DNA of 55,000 nucleotides from Gimesia alba (GCF_007744675.1 NZ_CP036269.1:2340046-2395045), one strand, 5' to 3'; counted from the first letter of the stretch, positions 36,039 to 45,523 are shown. Program-made: numbers and translations. Notes: generated by a model from the letters alone, not told the origin.

Positions 36039-36977
36039 CTAAAGGACAGAGTCACAATCAAGTTCCGGCTCTTGTGTGATCAACTGGTAATATTTGACCT
36101 GGCGATTGACCTCTAAATTGAGAAGCCCTTTATAGGGGATCGTTTCATCCAGATCGCAGTGATGGACGATCAATTCATCGCCGTTCGTTTTTGCGACGGC
36201 GCGAATTTCGCCCGAAGGCGCAATGATGCAACTCTCTCCCAGTTGTTCGACTCCCTCTTCAATGCCGGCTTTGGCCGCTCCCAAAACCCAGGTTCCGTTC
36301 TGGTAAGCGCCGGCCTGCATGCTGAGCTGATTATGAAAGCCGACCAACGGGTTGAGGTCGGGATATTCCGGAATCTGCATGGGCGTATTGTAGCCGAGTA
36401 ATACGAGTTCCACGCCTTGCAGTCCGAGCACTCGATACGTTTCTGCCCAACGGCGGTCATTGCAAATACACATACCGACGACACCACCAAAAGCATTCCA
36501 GACTTGAAAACCAAGATTGCCGACATCAAAGTAGCGTTTTTCCAGATTCTGAAATGGATTCTGTGGTCGGTGTTCAACGTGACCTGGCAGATGAATCTTT
36601 CGGTGCTTGCCAACAATTTGACCATCGCGTTCCACCAGGAGTGAGGAATTATAGCGGCGGGTTTCTCCCCGGTTTTCAACGATTTCTGCGAAGCCAAGAC
36701 AGAAGCCGATTTTGAGTTTCCGCGCTTCCTCAAACAATGGCTTTGTGACAGGGCTCGGCATTTCGCGTTCGAAATACTGGTCAATCTCGCGTTGATCTTC
36801 AATGAACCAGTGTGGAAAAAACGGAGTAAGACAGCATTCAGGAAATAGGACCAGCTCACAATCCTGACGGGCAGCCTCACGCAGCAGTCCGATTAATCGT
36901 TCGACGACTTCCTGTCTTGTTTGATTCAGAGAAATCGGTCCCATTTGGGCGACCGCAATCATGATCGATCTACTCAT
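36039..36977 (-). CDS. Carbon-nitrogen hydrolase, N-carbamoyl-D-amino acid hydrolase-like
   Basis: A 312-residue nitrilase-superfamily amidase. The catalytic triad lies at the positions of N-carbamoyl-D-amino acid hydrolases: E47 in LFPECCLTP, K127 in KHRKIHLPG and C172 in CICNDRRWAETYRVLGL. The extended NDRRW motif and the FPHWF segment also fit that subfamily. The likely reaction is removal of the carbamoyl group from N-carbamoyl-D-amino acids, to release the amino acid, CO2 and ammonia. No hydantoinase gene is nearby. Related beta-ureidopropionase-like substrates cannot be excluded. Confidence 0.82.
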   Translation of the reverse strand: MSRSIMIAVAQMGPISLNQTRQEVVERLIGLLREAARQDCELVLFPECCLTPFFPHWFIEDQREIDQYFEREMPSPVTKPLFEEARKLKIGFCLGFAEIVENRGETRRYNSSLLVERDGQIVGKHRKIHLPGHVEHRPQNPFQNLEKRYFDVGNLGFQVWNAFGGVVGMCICNDRRWAETYRVLGLQGVELVLLGYNTPMQIPEYPDLNPLVGFHNQLSMQAGAYQNGTWVLGAAKAGIEEGVEQLGESCIIAPSGEIRAVAKTNGDELIVHHCDLDETIPYKGLLNLEVNRQVKYYQLITQEPELDCDSVL

Positions 36978-37279
36978 GTGAGTTTGGACTTTCTACGACC
37001 TGGATCGGTCTATCTTGCAGCAACAGTTCTAACAGCATCCTGTTTATGATCTCAGTTTCGGCAAGCGATGGAAAGTGGCGGTGATCATGGAAATAGCACA
37101 ATCTTTCATGTTGCAATTAATCATCATATTTCCGTTTCCGTGTTTGACAAGGTGTATGTGTGAGCTAGGATAGGGTAAATGCGTTGAGTGTGGCAACAAT
37201 GTTTGTCCTCGATTTGAGAGACGCAGCAAGTAGAATTTTCATGTGTCTTGTACATATTTTGAGATAAAGGGTTACTAAG
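36978..37279. other. Intergenic region between divergent genes
   Basis: About 300 nt of mostly AT-rich sequence. It must hold the promoters of the amidase and PDZ genes. I see no repeat, RNA or small gene. Confidence 0.4.
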
Positions 37280-38020
37280 ATGAAATTGCAGAAGTCTATA
37301 TCGAGCAAGGGCTTGCTTTGTCTTCTCACACTCTTTTTGGTCGTGAATTATGAATCACAGGCTCAAGAAGGGTCCGTCAACAATAAAACCACTTCAACGG
37401 CCCGTCAGAAGTATGCTGCCTTGATGAGCGAAGCACATAAAGCGCGCTTAAATCAGCACTATTCGAAGTATTACAAGGCAACTTTAGGCATCGTTGGAAC
37501 CGATGCTTCCGGACCTTTGGCGGCTCATTTGACGAATGGTGCTCCCGACTGGTGGACCGGAGTCGGAACAGACATCAATGGCAATCCCGGATACGGCGTT
37601 GTCATTATGCACGTGGCACCAGGGTCTCCTGCAGATAATGCAGGGTTGATGAAATACGACATCATCCTCTCGTTTGGAAAACATCGTCTGGCTTCAGTAC
37701 GTCAGTTAAACGCACTGCTCGCGAAAGCGCAACCAGGTCAGGATGTGAAATTGTCCGTTATCCAGGTCGGTGAGAATGGTGCTGTCAGTACCGTCGATGT
37801 CAAGTTGGGTTGGTCAGAACGGATCAATGCACCTGCTACGGGGAACCCCTCGCGAGCTTTTACGCCTCACTATCCTTCAGCGTCCAATTTTGGAAACGAT
37901 GATGAATATCTCGTCAATCCCAAAGCACCATTGAAATATCAGTATGCGGCTCCCTATGAGTACGCTCCCAAGCTGGATCCGTCTACTCCGATGGATTTCG
38001 GCTCAAGCCTGAATAACTAA
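37280..38020 (+). CDS. Secreted PDZ-domain protein
   Basis: A 246-residue exported protein. A signal peptide (LLCLLTLFLVVNYESQAQ) is followed by a charged linker. One PDZ domain (about residues 85-175) has the carboxylate-binding region and VAPGSPADNAGLMKYDIILS, then ASVRQLNALLAKAQPGQDVKL, the usual closing pattern of HtrA-type PDZ domains. There is no protease domain, so it probably acts as a peptide-binding partner in the periplasm. The C-terminal 60 residues are disordered and rich in Pro, Tyr and Asn. The gene ends in a strong terminator at 38052-38090 and stands alone. Confidence 0.8.
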   Translation: MKLQKSISSKGLLCLLTLFLVVNYESQAQEGSVNNKTTSTARQKYAALMSEAHKARLNQHYSKYYKATLGIVGTDASGPLAAHLTNGAPDWWTGVGTDINGNPGYGVVIMHVAPGSPADNAGLMKYDIILSFGKHRLASVRQLNALLAKAQPGQDVKLSVIQVGENGAVSTVDVKLGWSERINAPATGNPSRAFTPHYPSASNFGNDDEYLVNPKAPLKYQYAAPYEYAPKLDPSTPMDFGSSLNN

Positions 38021-38051
38021 AGACGTTTCCGTCGTAACAATAATCAGACGC

Positions 38052-38090
38052 AACAGGCTATGCTCTCTTCGTGCATAGCCTGTTTTTTTG
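38052..38090 (+). terminator. Rho-independent terminator after the PDZ gene
   Basis: AACAGGCTATGC (38052-38063) pairs with GCATAGCCTGTT (38073-38084), followed by a run of T residues. Confidence 0.85.
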
Positions 38091-38132
38091 TATGGCTGTG
38101 ATGGAGTTTTCAAATTAAGGAAGGCTTTCAAA

Positions 38133-38462
38133 ATGTCCGGGAATACAAGGTCGGAAAAAGACAAACAGGTATTGGCAAAACTAGCTGAAATCGAAGCAGA
38201 AATGAAGCGAATCGAGTTTTGGACCGACGATCCAGTGAAATCGGAAGTGACCAATTTCATGGACGCGCCCTCTTTTGAGTGGTGGCTCCAGTGTGTGTTC
38301 TTACCCAATGCCCGCAAAGCAGCCAGAAAAGGCGAGTATCCTGAGAAGAGTCAGGTAGGGCTCTTGGCGTTGAGGCAGTATGATTATCATACTTATGTAG
38401 AAGAGGCGCAGCAATTACTGATGTTATTGAATCAATTCGATCAATTAGTCGAGAACTCGTAG
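38133..38462 (+). CDS. YqcC family protein (DUF446)
   Basis: A 109-residue soluble helical protein. ATG 38133 follows AAGGAAGG; a longer frame from 38088 lies inside the preceding terminator region. The sequence carries the YqcC signature: IEAEMKRIEFWTDD, then FEWWLQCVFLPNAR, then SQVGLLALRQYDYHTYVEEA and LLNQFDQLVE. In gammaproteobacteria yqcC stands next to truC, the tRNA pseudouridine-65 synthase (known context). No truC is next to it here. The biochemical role is not known. The conserved aromatic and acidic residues suggest a binding surface for RNA or protein (inference). Confidence 0.88.
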   Translation: MSGNTRSEKDKQVLAKLAEIEAEMKRIEFWTDDPVKSEVTNFMDAPSFEWWLQCVFLPNARKAARKGEYPEKSQVGLLALRQYDYHTYVEEAQQLLMLLNQFDQLVENS

Positions 38463-38619
38463 TCGCAGTCAACGGATGATTTGTAGGCGCTTCCTGATTG
38501 ACATAAGCCTTACCTCTTTCATATCTTTTTTAAGTGGTTTGGCCTGAATTTAGGCATAGAATCAACAAATTGAAGACAGTCAGAACTAGCGAATCAGGAC
38601 CAACTCAGATAAAATTGCG

Positions 38620-39144
38620 TTGAACAGAAACAAAGGAGGCTTTGCTGCAAACGTGACGAGATCATCAAAAAGTGTCCACAAACGAAAAGCTGAGTTATCT
38701 GTTATTGGCTGGCGTGAATGGGTAAAACTCCCTGATTTGGGCATTCATACAATCAAAGCGAAAGTCGACACGGGAGCCCGGTCGTCGTCTCTGCATGCCT
38801 ACGATTTGCATAAGTTCGAGCGAGATGCGGAAGAGTGGATTCGATTCAAGGTTCACCCTGTGCAGCGGAAAACGCATGAGGTCATTGAGACAGAGGCGCG
38901 CGTGTTCGAATATCGGTCTGTTCGCAGTTCCAGTGGTAAGGCCAGTATGAGACCGGTGATTATTACCAATGTTGAGCTGCTCGGCATCGTCTGGGAAGTG
39001 GAATTGACGCTCGCGAATCGTGACGAAATGGGCTTCAGAATGCTGTTAGGACGTGAAGCATTCCGGCAACGTTTTTTTGTTGATGCAGGAGTCTCCTACT
39101 ACGGTGGTAAACCACTACGTGTAAAGCGGTCAAAGCAAAAGTAG
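38620..39144 (+). CDS. RimK-associated retropepsin-like protease
   Basis: A 174-residue protein of the RimK-associated ATP-dependent zinc protease family (Pfam Zn_protease, now seen as retropepsin-like). It contains VKAKVDTGARSSSLHA (IKAKVDTGARSS in this copy; D50, T51, G52 act like the aspartyl protease DTG), FKVHPVQRKT, and LANRDEMGFRMLLGREAF. Relatives trim glutamate tails that RimK adds to ribosomal protein S6 (established for the RimB/RimK system). The start is uncertain: TTG 38620 is used, while a GTG at 38653 lies 13 nt after AAAGGAGG. It is the first gene of a cluster that includes rimK (41 nt downstream) and a desuccinylase-like gene. Confidence 0.82.
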   Translation: MNRNKGGFAANVTRSSKSVHKRKAELSVIGWREWVKLPDLGIHTIKAKVDTGARSSSLHAYDLHKFERDAEEWIRFKVHPVQRKTHEVIETEARVFEYRSVRSSSGKASMRPVIITNVELLGIVWEVELTLANRDEMGFRMLLGREAFRQRFFVDAGVSYYGGKPLRVKRSKQK

Positions 39145-39185
39145 TTTCTATCTAACGCCGTTCGGTCGGCTCTATAAGGAATATT

Positions 39186-40406
39186 ATGAAACTGGCAATC
39201 CTCTCTTGCAGTCCCAAATGTTACAGCACGCGACGATTGTTCGAAGCGGCCGAACAGCGTGGCTTCAAGGTCAAGGTTCTGAATACCCTGAAGTTTGCGA
39301 TCGACCTGAAACAAGCCGAGCCAGATCTTTACTACAACCAGAAATCCCTCTCTGATTATGATGGAGTGCTGCCTCGCATCGGTGCCTCGATTACCTACTT
39401 TGGTACCGCCGTTGTGCGGCAGTTCGAACAGATGGATGTGTTCTGTGCGAATTCGTCCGCCGGGATTTCCAATTCACGGGATAAACTTCGCAGCCTGCAA
39501 ATCTTCAGTCGGCACCAGATCGGCATTCCGCAAACGACTTTTGTTCGTGACAAGAAGGATGTCTTACCCGCCATCGAACGTGTGGGGGGCGCTCCGGTTG
39601 TGATCAAACTGTTGGAAGGGACGCAAGGCATCGGCGTGCTGCTTGCTGAATCGGTGAAATCGGCAGAAGCAATTATCGAGATGCTGCAGAGCCAGAAGCA
39701 AAACGTTCTTATCCAGAAATTTGTCGCCGAAAGTAAAGGCCGTGATATCCGTGCGTTTGTGGTCGGAGACCGCGTCGTCGCTGCCATGCGTCGTGTGGCG
39801 CAGGGGCAGGAGTTCCGCAGCAATGTGCATCGAGGCGGTCTGACTGAACCGGTCGTACTTGATGAAACCTATTGCAAAACAGCCGTCCGAGCCGCTCAGA
39901 TTATGGGGCTGCGGGTTGCGGGAGTCGATATGCTTGAGGCCAAAGACGGACCTCAAATTATGGAAGTCAATTCCTCACCAGGTCTGGAGGGGATCGAGAA
40001 ATGTACTCAGCTCGATATCGCCGGCGCCATTGTCGATTATATTGCAGCGCAGGTGGATTTTCCGGAGATCGATCTGCGTCAGCGATTGACAGTCAGCCGT
40101 GGATATGGAGTCACGGAAATTTACATCCCCGAAGGCTCTGATTATGTCGGCAAAGCAATCAACGAGTCCGGGCTACGAGACAAAGATATCAATGTGTTGA
40201 CGTTATATCGTGGGACAACCGTGATCCCTAATCCACGTTCTGATCGGCTGTTAGAATCGAATGATCGTCTGCTTTGTTTCGGAAAACTAGAATTTATGCG
40301 CGATTTGATTCCGGCGAAAACACGGCGCAAACGACGTCCGAAGGTGCAGGGGCTTCCCGACTTGCCTGTTGCAGACGAAGTTCATACTGGATCAACCGAC
40401 TCATAA
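39186..40406 (+). CDS. rimK: RimK ATP-grasp ligase with C-terminal RCK_C domain
   Basis: A 406-residue protein; E. coli RimK has 300. Residues 1-290 are the ATP-grasp ligase that adds glutamates to ribosomal protein S6: the N-terminal IGASITYFGTAVVRQFEQM, the ATP loop VVIKLLEGTQGIGVLL, VAESKGRDIRAFVVGD and the metal site IMEVNSSPGLEGIEKC. Residues about 302-385 form an extra RCK_C/TrkA_C-like domain (GYGVTEIYIPEGSDYVGKAI, then NPRSDRLLESNDRLLCFGK), normally a ligand sensor of potassium channels. ATG 39186 follows AAGGAAT. The gene is flanked by the S6-tail protease and the desuccinylase, so the three probably act together. The extra domain may sense a nucleotide (inference). Confidence 0.88.
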   Translation: MKLAILSCSPKCYSTRRLFEAAEQRGFKVKVLNTLKFAIDLKQAEPDLYYNQKSLSDYDGVLPRIGASITYFGTAVVRQFEQMDVFCANSSAGISNSRDKLRSLQIFSRHQIGIPQTTFVRDKKDVLPAIERVGGAPVVIKLLEGTQGIGVLLAESVKSAEAIIEMLQSQKQNVLIQKFVAESKGRDIRAFVVGDRVVAAMRRVAQGQEFRSNVHRGGLTEPVVLDETYCKTAVRAAQIMGLRVAGVDMLEAKDGPQIMEVNSSPGLEGIEKCTQLDIAGAIVDYIAAQVDFPEIDLRQRLTVSRGYGVTEIYIPEGSDYVGKAINESGLRDKDINVLTLYRGTTVIPNPRSDRLLESNDRLLCFGKLEFMRDLIPAKTRRKRRPKVQGLPDLPVADEVHTGSTDS

Positions 40407-40429
40407 CAACTGAAAAAATATCGGTAACT

Positions 40430-41578
40430 ATGACAAAACCTCGCAAACGTAAGCCAATTGATCAATGGAATGGGGAATCAATTCCAGCTGGTGAGTCACG
40501 TGATGTCAAATTGGCTGTGAGCGAGAGCTATAGTAGTATGACGGTCAAGATTCCGATTCACATCCGTCGGGCAAAGGAAGAAGGTCCCGTTGTGTTCGTT
40601 ACTGCAGCCCTGCACGGTGACGAAATTAACGGGACCGGAGCGATTCGTGAACTGATCCAGGACGATGACTTTCAACTGCTGAGAGGCTCAGTCATTCTGG
40701 TGCCGGTTCTGAATATCCTCGCCTTTGATCGGCACTCCCGTTATCTTCCCGATCGTCGTGATTTGAACCGTTCCTTTCCCGGATCAGCCACCGGGAGTCT
40801 TGCCGGTCGCATGGCAAGAATCATCTTTGAGGAAATTGTCTCGCGCTCTGATTACGGCATTGACCTGCATACCGCCTCGGTACGTCGCACCAATTATCCG
40901 AATGTTCGCGGTGATATGACGAATCCGGAAGTCCGACGGCTGGCGGAAGCCTTTGGGTCGGAAATCATTATGAATGGAAAAGGCCCCGTCGGTGCGTTTC
41001 GGCGTGAAGCATGTTCTGGCGGCTGTCCCACAATCATCATGGAAGGGGGAGAAGTCTGGAAGGTGGAACCGGGGATTGTGGAATCCGCGGCACGTGGTGT
41101 GCGGAATGTGCTTCGCGATCTGAAGATGCTGGAAGGTGAACCTCAAAGTCCCGATTATCAAGTCGTCGTTGACAAGTCGACCTGGGTCCGAGCAGAGCGG
41201 GGGGGCTTTCTCAAGTTTCATGTGAAGCCGGGAGACATTATCGAAAAAGATCAACCGCTTGCTACGAATACCACGTTGCTCGGCCGTGAACGCAGTATGC
41301 TCTATTCCCCCTTTGATGCGGTCGTGATTGGGATGACCACGCTGCCTGCCATCAGTCCCGGCGAGCCAATCTGTAATCTGGGCATGCTCCCCAAAGGGAC
41401 CAAGCCATCTCAAATTCGCCGCGCTCGCAAGAAAGAAGACGGACTCGAAGGGCAAGTGGTGGAAGAACTCTCCACGAATCTGGTTGTTGTCGAACCGACG
41501 GATGGGGCTGATATTCATCACCACAAACATAAGCCAAACGACCCAGGTCATCGCGACGAAGCCGCTGCTGCCGAGTAA
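40430..41578 (+). CDS. Succinylglutamate desuccinylase / aspartoacylase family protein
   Basis: A 382-residue zinc-dependent amidohydrolase-like protein. ATG 40430 is the first good start; the longer frame from 40274 lies inside rimK. The zinc and substrate motifs are VVFVTAALHGDEINGTGAI (HGDE), FPGSATGSLAGRMARII and YGIDLHTASVRRTNYPNV (the second histidine). The C-terminus carries a lipoyl-like strand region with SPFDAVVIGMTTLPAISPGE. Members remove acyl groups from amino acids. In this cluster it may act on free glutamate or on modified S6 tails (inference). It is 24 nt after rimK, so it belongs to the same operon. Confidence 0.82.
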   Translation: MTKPRKRKPIDQWNGESIPAGESRDVKLAVSESYSSMTVKIPIHIRRAKEEGPVVFVTAALHGDEINGTGAIRELIQDDDFQLLRGSVILVPVLNILAFDRHSRYLPDRRDLNRSFPGSATGSLAGRMARIIFEEIVSRSDYGIDLHTASVRRTNYPNVRGDMTNPEVRRLAEAFGSEIIMNGKGPVGAFRREACSGGCPTIIMEGGEVWKVEPGIVESAARGVRNVLRDLKMLEGEPQSPDYQVVVDKSTWVRAERGGFLKFHVKPGDIIEKDQPLATNTTLLGRERSMLYSPFDAVVIGMTTLPAISPGEPICNLGMLPKGTKPSQIRRARKKEDGLEGQVVEELSTNLVVVEPTDGADIHHHKHKPNDPGHRDEAAAAE

Positions 41579-42369
41579 CTTTTGTGATAAGCCTTCGTCA
41601 GCCTGAGTCGCATCCTGGCTGGAGTCATCTCTTCCCAGTTCCCTCTGATCAGAGGACACATTCATCAACCCGTCCTGAATTTCTCTTGACACCGTGGTCT
41701 CTTTTGGAAGCGAAGAATCGTTCCGAATTTTCAGGTCTTGACACCCGCGTGCCGTTTTCGAAGATGCGGAGATAACGTCGCGTGCGCGAGACAAACACAA
41801 TGTTCTCCTGATGTTTTCTTCCGCTGTGAAAATCAGCACTATAAAACTCACTGGTTTCAGCAGGATTTTTGAGGCGCTCTCGAAACTGGTTCCGAATGAG
41901 CACCCGTTTTCATGACGCATCAAACCGCAATTATTGACGTTCTCAAGTGTTTTCAGGATGTTCACGCTAAGATTTAAGGGCATTCGATGTGGTGTTCCGC
42001 ATGGGGGAAACTCCCTGGTCCAGCAATTGATGCCTGCTTGCCAGGCCGGGATTGGCTTGATCGATTCATTCAGAATGTCTGACTCAGAATAAGGCACGTT
42101 TCCTCCTCCAAAAACAGAAATGGAAGCAGCCGATGGGAGAAACAGCTACAAACGGGTTTCCTGACTGTCGGCACCACTCTATTTTATTGGATATCACTGA
42201 GTGGAAAGCGTTTAGGATCATGCCTTTTTGATACGGACGCTGAACGAACCACACGAGGGCACGGTTCCCCACTACCTGTTCCGGGAAAAAATTGACGATC
42301 GCGTGGTTAAGTGATACCATCCTTGCCCCCAGACAAAGTTCAAGTCTTTCATCACAAAGGAGTGAATTG
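41579..42369. other. Long intergenic region, no gene called
   Basis: About 790 nt between the desuccinylase gene and the lipoprotein-like gene. The frames crossing it (for example 41649-41903 on the minus strand) have basic, serine- and arginine-rich composition without family features. The block 41650-41930 could be a dispersed repeat, but only one copy lies in this window. The right end carries AAGGAG before ATG 42370. Confidence 0.35.
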
Positions 42370-43287
42370 ATGAAGTTCTGTCGTTTGTTGCCGCCGGTTC
42401 TCTGTTGCCTGGTTTGTGTATCAGTCAGGGCCGAATCCGAATCCGAATCGGAGTCGAGGATAGACTCGAAACAGCGTGCTATTAAAGTCTTGCGTGAATG
42501 GAGTGATGAGAATCTGTCTTTCACTTCTGTCCGAGGCAAGTTTCACCGAATTTGGTATGACGATATCTTTCGCGTACAAAAACATGCGGACGGTGAATTT
42601 GGTTATTTCGGTCCCCGCCATGGTTTCCTGCGAATGGGTCCCCCTGCTCAGAAGCCCGGTGTTGAATCTTTGAAAAAAACGCCAGAGGGAAAGCCTTATG
42701 AATACAAAGATTCGGAATCGGAAGAATATCTCTGGCTGAAAACACGGTTGTTGATCCTCTATGACGAGGAAAAAACAGTTCAAGAATGGATTTATGCAAA
42801 TCAGCCAAAGCGAAAAGAGGGCGAAGACTGGGGCTTTCTAGATTTATTTTATGAAATCTCAGCGGACGGAGTTTCCCCGTTTCTGCCCGGTGTGCCTAAT
42901 CAGGCACGATTCGATGATTGGCTGAAATATAGTCATTTTAAAGTGATCAAAGAGACGGAAACGCACATCTGGATTGCCGGAAAGCCTTCAAAAAAGGATC
43001 ACAGAATTCTTTTTAGCGAATTCAAACTTTATCTCGAAAAGAGGCCTTGGCGATTGAAGGCGGTCCAATATATTCATCCCGGGGAAAATCAGAGCACCGT
43101 CTACACCTATTCCCATATTGAAATGAATCCCCTGGAATGGGATGAGCCGGATCTGTCCGGTTATCAGAATCCGACAGAGCGACCGCTGGTCGCCCGGCGT
43201 CCCGAGCTGGAAGTGACCGAGCCTGAAGTGACGAAGGACTGGGCTGTATGGAATACCCTGATTGCTCTCTTGAGACTGATACTCTAA
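42370..43287 (+). CDS. Secreted hypothetical protein, TIGR03009-like
   Basis: A 305-residue exported protein. ATG 42370 follows AAGGAG with good spacing and begins a signal peptide (LLPPVLCCLVCVSVRA). After a SESESESES stretch, the sequence carries a lipoprotein-carrier-like pattern: FTSVRGKFHRIWYDDIFRVQ, GEFGYFGPRHGFLRMGP, a strand with DEEKTVQEWIYANQPK, and VIKETETHIWIAGKPSKKD. This matches the planctomycete TIGR03009 family by layout, though I cannot run the model. It may bind lipid or act in the periplasm. A small membrane protein gene follows after 44 nt and may be linked to it. Confidence 0.6.
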   Translation: MKFCRLLPPVLCCLVCVSVRAESESESESRIDSKQRAIKVLREWSDENLSFTSVRGKFHRIWYDDIFRVQKHADGEFGYFGPRHGFLRMGPPAQKPGVESLKKTPEGKPYEYKDSESEEYLWLKTRLLILYDEEKTVQEWIYANQPKRKEGEDWGFLDLFYEISADGVSPFLPGVPNQARFDDWLKYSHFKVIKETETHIWIAGKPSKKDHRILFSEFKLYLEKRPWRLKAVQYIHPGENQSTVYTYSHIEMNPLEWDEPDLSGYQNPTERPLVARRPELEVTEPEVTKDWAVWNTLIALLRLIL

Positions 43288-43331
43288 GATCAATGGTCCG
43301 ATGCGCATTACTTCTTCTGTGATCCAGGCCT

Positions 43332-43781
43332 ATGCTGATGTCTCTTGAAACCGAGAAGCTTGAAAAACAATTGAAGGTGGTCAGCGTGCTGTTTATGGCA
43401 TCCTCGGGCCTCTGTCTCCTGGGTTTACTCTTTATTCCCATTCATTACACGATGATGCAATCGGTGATGAATATGGATTTTCCGCATCAGGAAGAGGTTC
43501 TCCATCCCCGGGAGATGTTTGAACAAATGCAAGGAACGCTGCCTCTCATGTATGGCATTATGGGAGTAATGTTGCTGGTGTTTGGCGGGGTTATGTTGGC
43601 GACCGGGATCAATCTCTACCGAAAAAAGCACCAGACCTTCTGCATCGTTGGCTCGGCGATGAGCTGCCTCTGTATGCCGTGGGGGACTGCATTGGGAATC
43701 TGGTCTCTGCTCATTCTGTTTGACAAACATACCCAGCCGCTGTTTCAGGAACAGTTAAGCGACGCCGACTTTCTGTCTTAA
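43332..43781 (+). CDS. Small membrane protein with three hydrophobic segments
   Basis: A 149-residue integral membrane protein that I do not recognise. ATG 43332 is used; ATG 43338 is equally good. Hydrophobic segments lie at residues about 17-38 (VVSVLFMASSGLCLLGLLFI), 73-93 (LMYGIMGVMLLVFGGVMLAT) and 103-128 (FCIVGSAMSCLCMPWGTALG). The loop between the first two is acidic (DFPHQEEVLHPREMFEQMQ) and probably faces the periplasm. The short tail is FDKHTQPLFQEQLSDADFLS. Similar small proteins of unknown function are common in planctomycetes. Confidence 0.7.
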   Translation: MLMSLETEKLEKQLKVVSVLFMASSGLCLLGLLFIPIHYTMMQSVMNMDFPHQEEVLHPREMFEQMQGTLPLMYGIMGVMLLVFGGVMLATGINLYRKKHQTFCIVGSAMSCLCMPWGTALGIWSLLILFDKHTQPLFQEQLSDADFLS

Positions 43782-43803
43782 ATTGCAGAAGTCTCGAGTT
43801 GAA

Positions 43804-43869
43804 CCCTCTAGAAAATTTCTCTTAGGAGAAAGTACAGATAGAGGGCTGAAAAAAAACGGAATCTGTACT
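43804..43869 (+). promoter_or_regulatory. Compact structured element before the GNAT/nitrilase gene
   Basis: CCCTCTA (43804-43810) can pair with TAGAGGG (43839-43845). TTTCTC (43816-43821) pairs with GAGAAA (43826-43831) over a TTAG loop. AGTACAGAT (43831-43839) pairs with ATCTGTACT (43861-43869). The first and third overlap in order, so a pseudoknot or a pair of alternative folds is possible. It lies about 95 nt before the start codon at 43964. Confidence 0.4.
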
Positions 43870-43963
43870 CCAAATCAAATTCACAGGGCTAGTCAAAACG
43901 GGTGCGGGTGCCAATAATACGCCAGAATTTGATCCCCGGTCGTTTGTTTGAAAAGGATTCCGT

Positions 43964-45523
43964 ATGGAACCGCTTGATCTGAAGCAGTTTGAATGGAAAA
44001 TCAAAGTTCGTCCACTCACCATCGATGATTTCGACGCGCTGGTCGAAATGGAGCAGCTCTGTTTCCCGGGCATGCCGACCTGGGGGCGCGAGCATATCGA
44101 AAGCCAGTTGGCGATTTTCCCCGAAGGGCAATTGTGCGTCGAAATTGAGGGGCGTCTGGCGGCCTCATCCTCGAGTTTGATTCTGGAATTCGATCCCAGT
44201 CTGGAATGGCATAACTGGAAAGCGGTCGCCGACGACGGTTTTATTCGCAACCATAACCCAAAGGGCGATACGCTCTACGGGATTGAGATCATGGTCCATC
44301 CCGAATTTCGGGGGATGAAGCTCTCGCGACGCTTATATGATGCCCGCAAAGAAGTCTGCCGCCAGAAGAATCTGGGGCAGATGATTATCGCTGGACGCAT
44401 TCCGGGATATCATCAACACGCGGATGCCCTTTCGGCACGGGAATACATCGAGAAAGTGGTTGAGAAAGCGCTCTACGACCAGGTGTTGACGGCTCAGTTG
44501 GCCAATGGATTTTCGGTCCAGGGGCTGATTCCCAATTACTTGCCGTCCGACACCGCATCCTGTGGATATGCGACCTATCTGGAATGGGCGAATCTGGATT
44601 ACGTGCGCGGGGCCAAACGCCGGTTTCATCATACGGTGGAACAGATTCGCATCTGCGTCGTTCAGTATCAGATGCGTTCGGTGAAAAACTTTGACGAGTT
44701 CGCCCAGCAATGCGAGTTCTTTCTCGACACCGCCTCGGATTACAAGTGCGATTTTATCCTGTTTCCGGAACTGTTCACCACACAGCTGCTCTCCTGTGTC
44801 GAGCCCACTCGACCAGGTCAGGCGGCCCGCAGACTGGCGGAGTTCACGCCGCAATTCCTCGATTTCTTTACTGAGATGGCGGTCAAATATAATGTGAACG
44901 TGATTGGCGGTTCTCAGTTCGTCGTCGAGCATGACACACTGTATAATATTTCCTATCTGTTTGGGCGGGATGGTACGATTGGTAAACAGTATAAAATTCA
45001 TATCACTCCCAGCGAACGCAAGTGGTGGGGGGTGAGTTCTGGCGAGCGTGTAGAAGTCTTCGATACCGATTGTGGCAGGATCGCGATTCAAATCTGTTAT
45101 GACATCGAGTTTCCCGAGCTGACCCGCATTGCCGCTCAAAAGGGGGCGCAAATTGTGTTTGTGCCTTTCAATACAGACACCCGCCACGGTTACCTGCGTG
45201 TCCGGCACTGTGCGCAGGCACGTTGTATCGAAAATCATCTGTACGTCGCGATTTCAGGATGTACGGGCAACCTGCCTTTCGTCGAAAATGCCGATATCCA
45301 CTATGCCCAGTCCGGTATCTTTACCCCCGCCGATGTCGAGTTTGCCCGCGATGCAGTGGCGGCTGAGTGCAATCCGAACGTCGAAACCGTCATCATTCAC
45401 GACCTGGACTTTGAACAACTGCGCCGTCATCGTGAAGGGGGCAGTGTGCAAAACTGGCATGACCGCCGTCGCGAACTGTACCGTGTGGTGTACCAGGAAG
45501 ACGGGAAATCGTTTGAGGTTTAG
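43964..45523 (+). CDS. Bifunctional GNAT acetyltransferase / carbon-nitrogen hydrolase
   Basis: A 519-residue fusion. Residues about 12-210 form a GNAT fold: [20 protein letters not shown], then [20 protein letters not shown], the acetyl-CoA loop. Residues about 227-500 are a nitrilase-superfamily domain with the triad E269 ([10 protein letters not shown]), K344 ([12 protein letters not shown]) and C378 ([14 protein letters not shown]), followed by [16 protein letters not shown]. subtilis YhcX has the same layout (known family). The hydrolase half may release an amide product that the other half acetylates, or act on the same compound (inference). No neighbours hint at the substrate. It starts at ATG 43964 with a weak upstream site. 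Confidence 0.88.
   Translation: MEPLDLKQFEWKIKVRPLTIDDFDALVEMEQLCFPGMPTWGREHIESQLAIFPEGQLCVEIEGRLAASSSSLILEFDPSLEWHNWKAVADDGFIRNHNPKGDTLYGIEIMVHPEFRGMKLSRRLYDARKEVCRQKNLGQMIIAGRIPGYHQHADALSAREYIEKVVEKALYDQVLTAQLANGFSVQGLIPNYLPSDTASCGYATYLEWANLDYVRGAKRRFHHTVEQIRICVVQYQMRSVKNFDEFAQQCEFFLDTASDYKCDFILFPELFTTQLLSCVEPTRPGQAARRLAEFTPQFLDFFTEMAVKYNVNVIGGSQFVVEHDTLYNISYLFGRDGTIGKQYKIHITPSERKWWGVSSGERVEVFDTDCGRIAIQICYDIEFPELTRIAAQKGAQIVFVPFNTDTRHGYLRVRHCAQARCIENHLYVAISGCTGNLPFVENADIHYAQSGIFTPADVEFARDAVAAECNPNVETVIIHDLDFEQLRRHREGGSVQNWHDRRRELYRVVYQEDGKSFEV

Noticed and set aside
41649..41903. 84-codon minus-strand frame in the long gap
   Set aside because: It is basic and low in family features. A dispersed repeat is as likely, and no second copy is in the window.
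40784..42097. Long minus-strand frame of 437 codons
   Set aside because: It runs antisense to the desuccinylase gene and shows no family motifs. The composition is that of a shadow frame.
44333..45238. Minus-strand frame of 301 codons
   Set aside because: It is antisense to the GNAT/nitrilase gene; no motif supports it.
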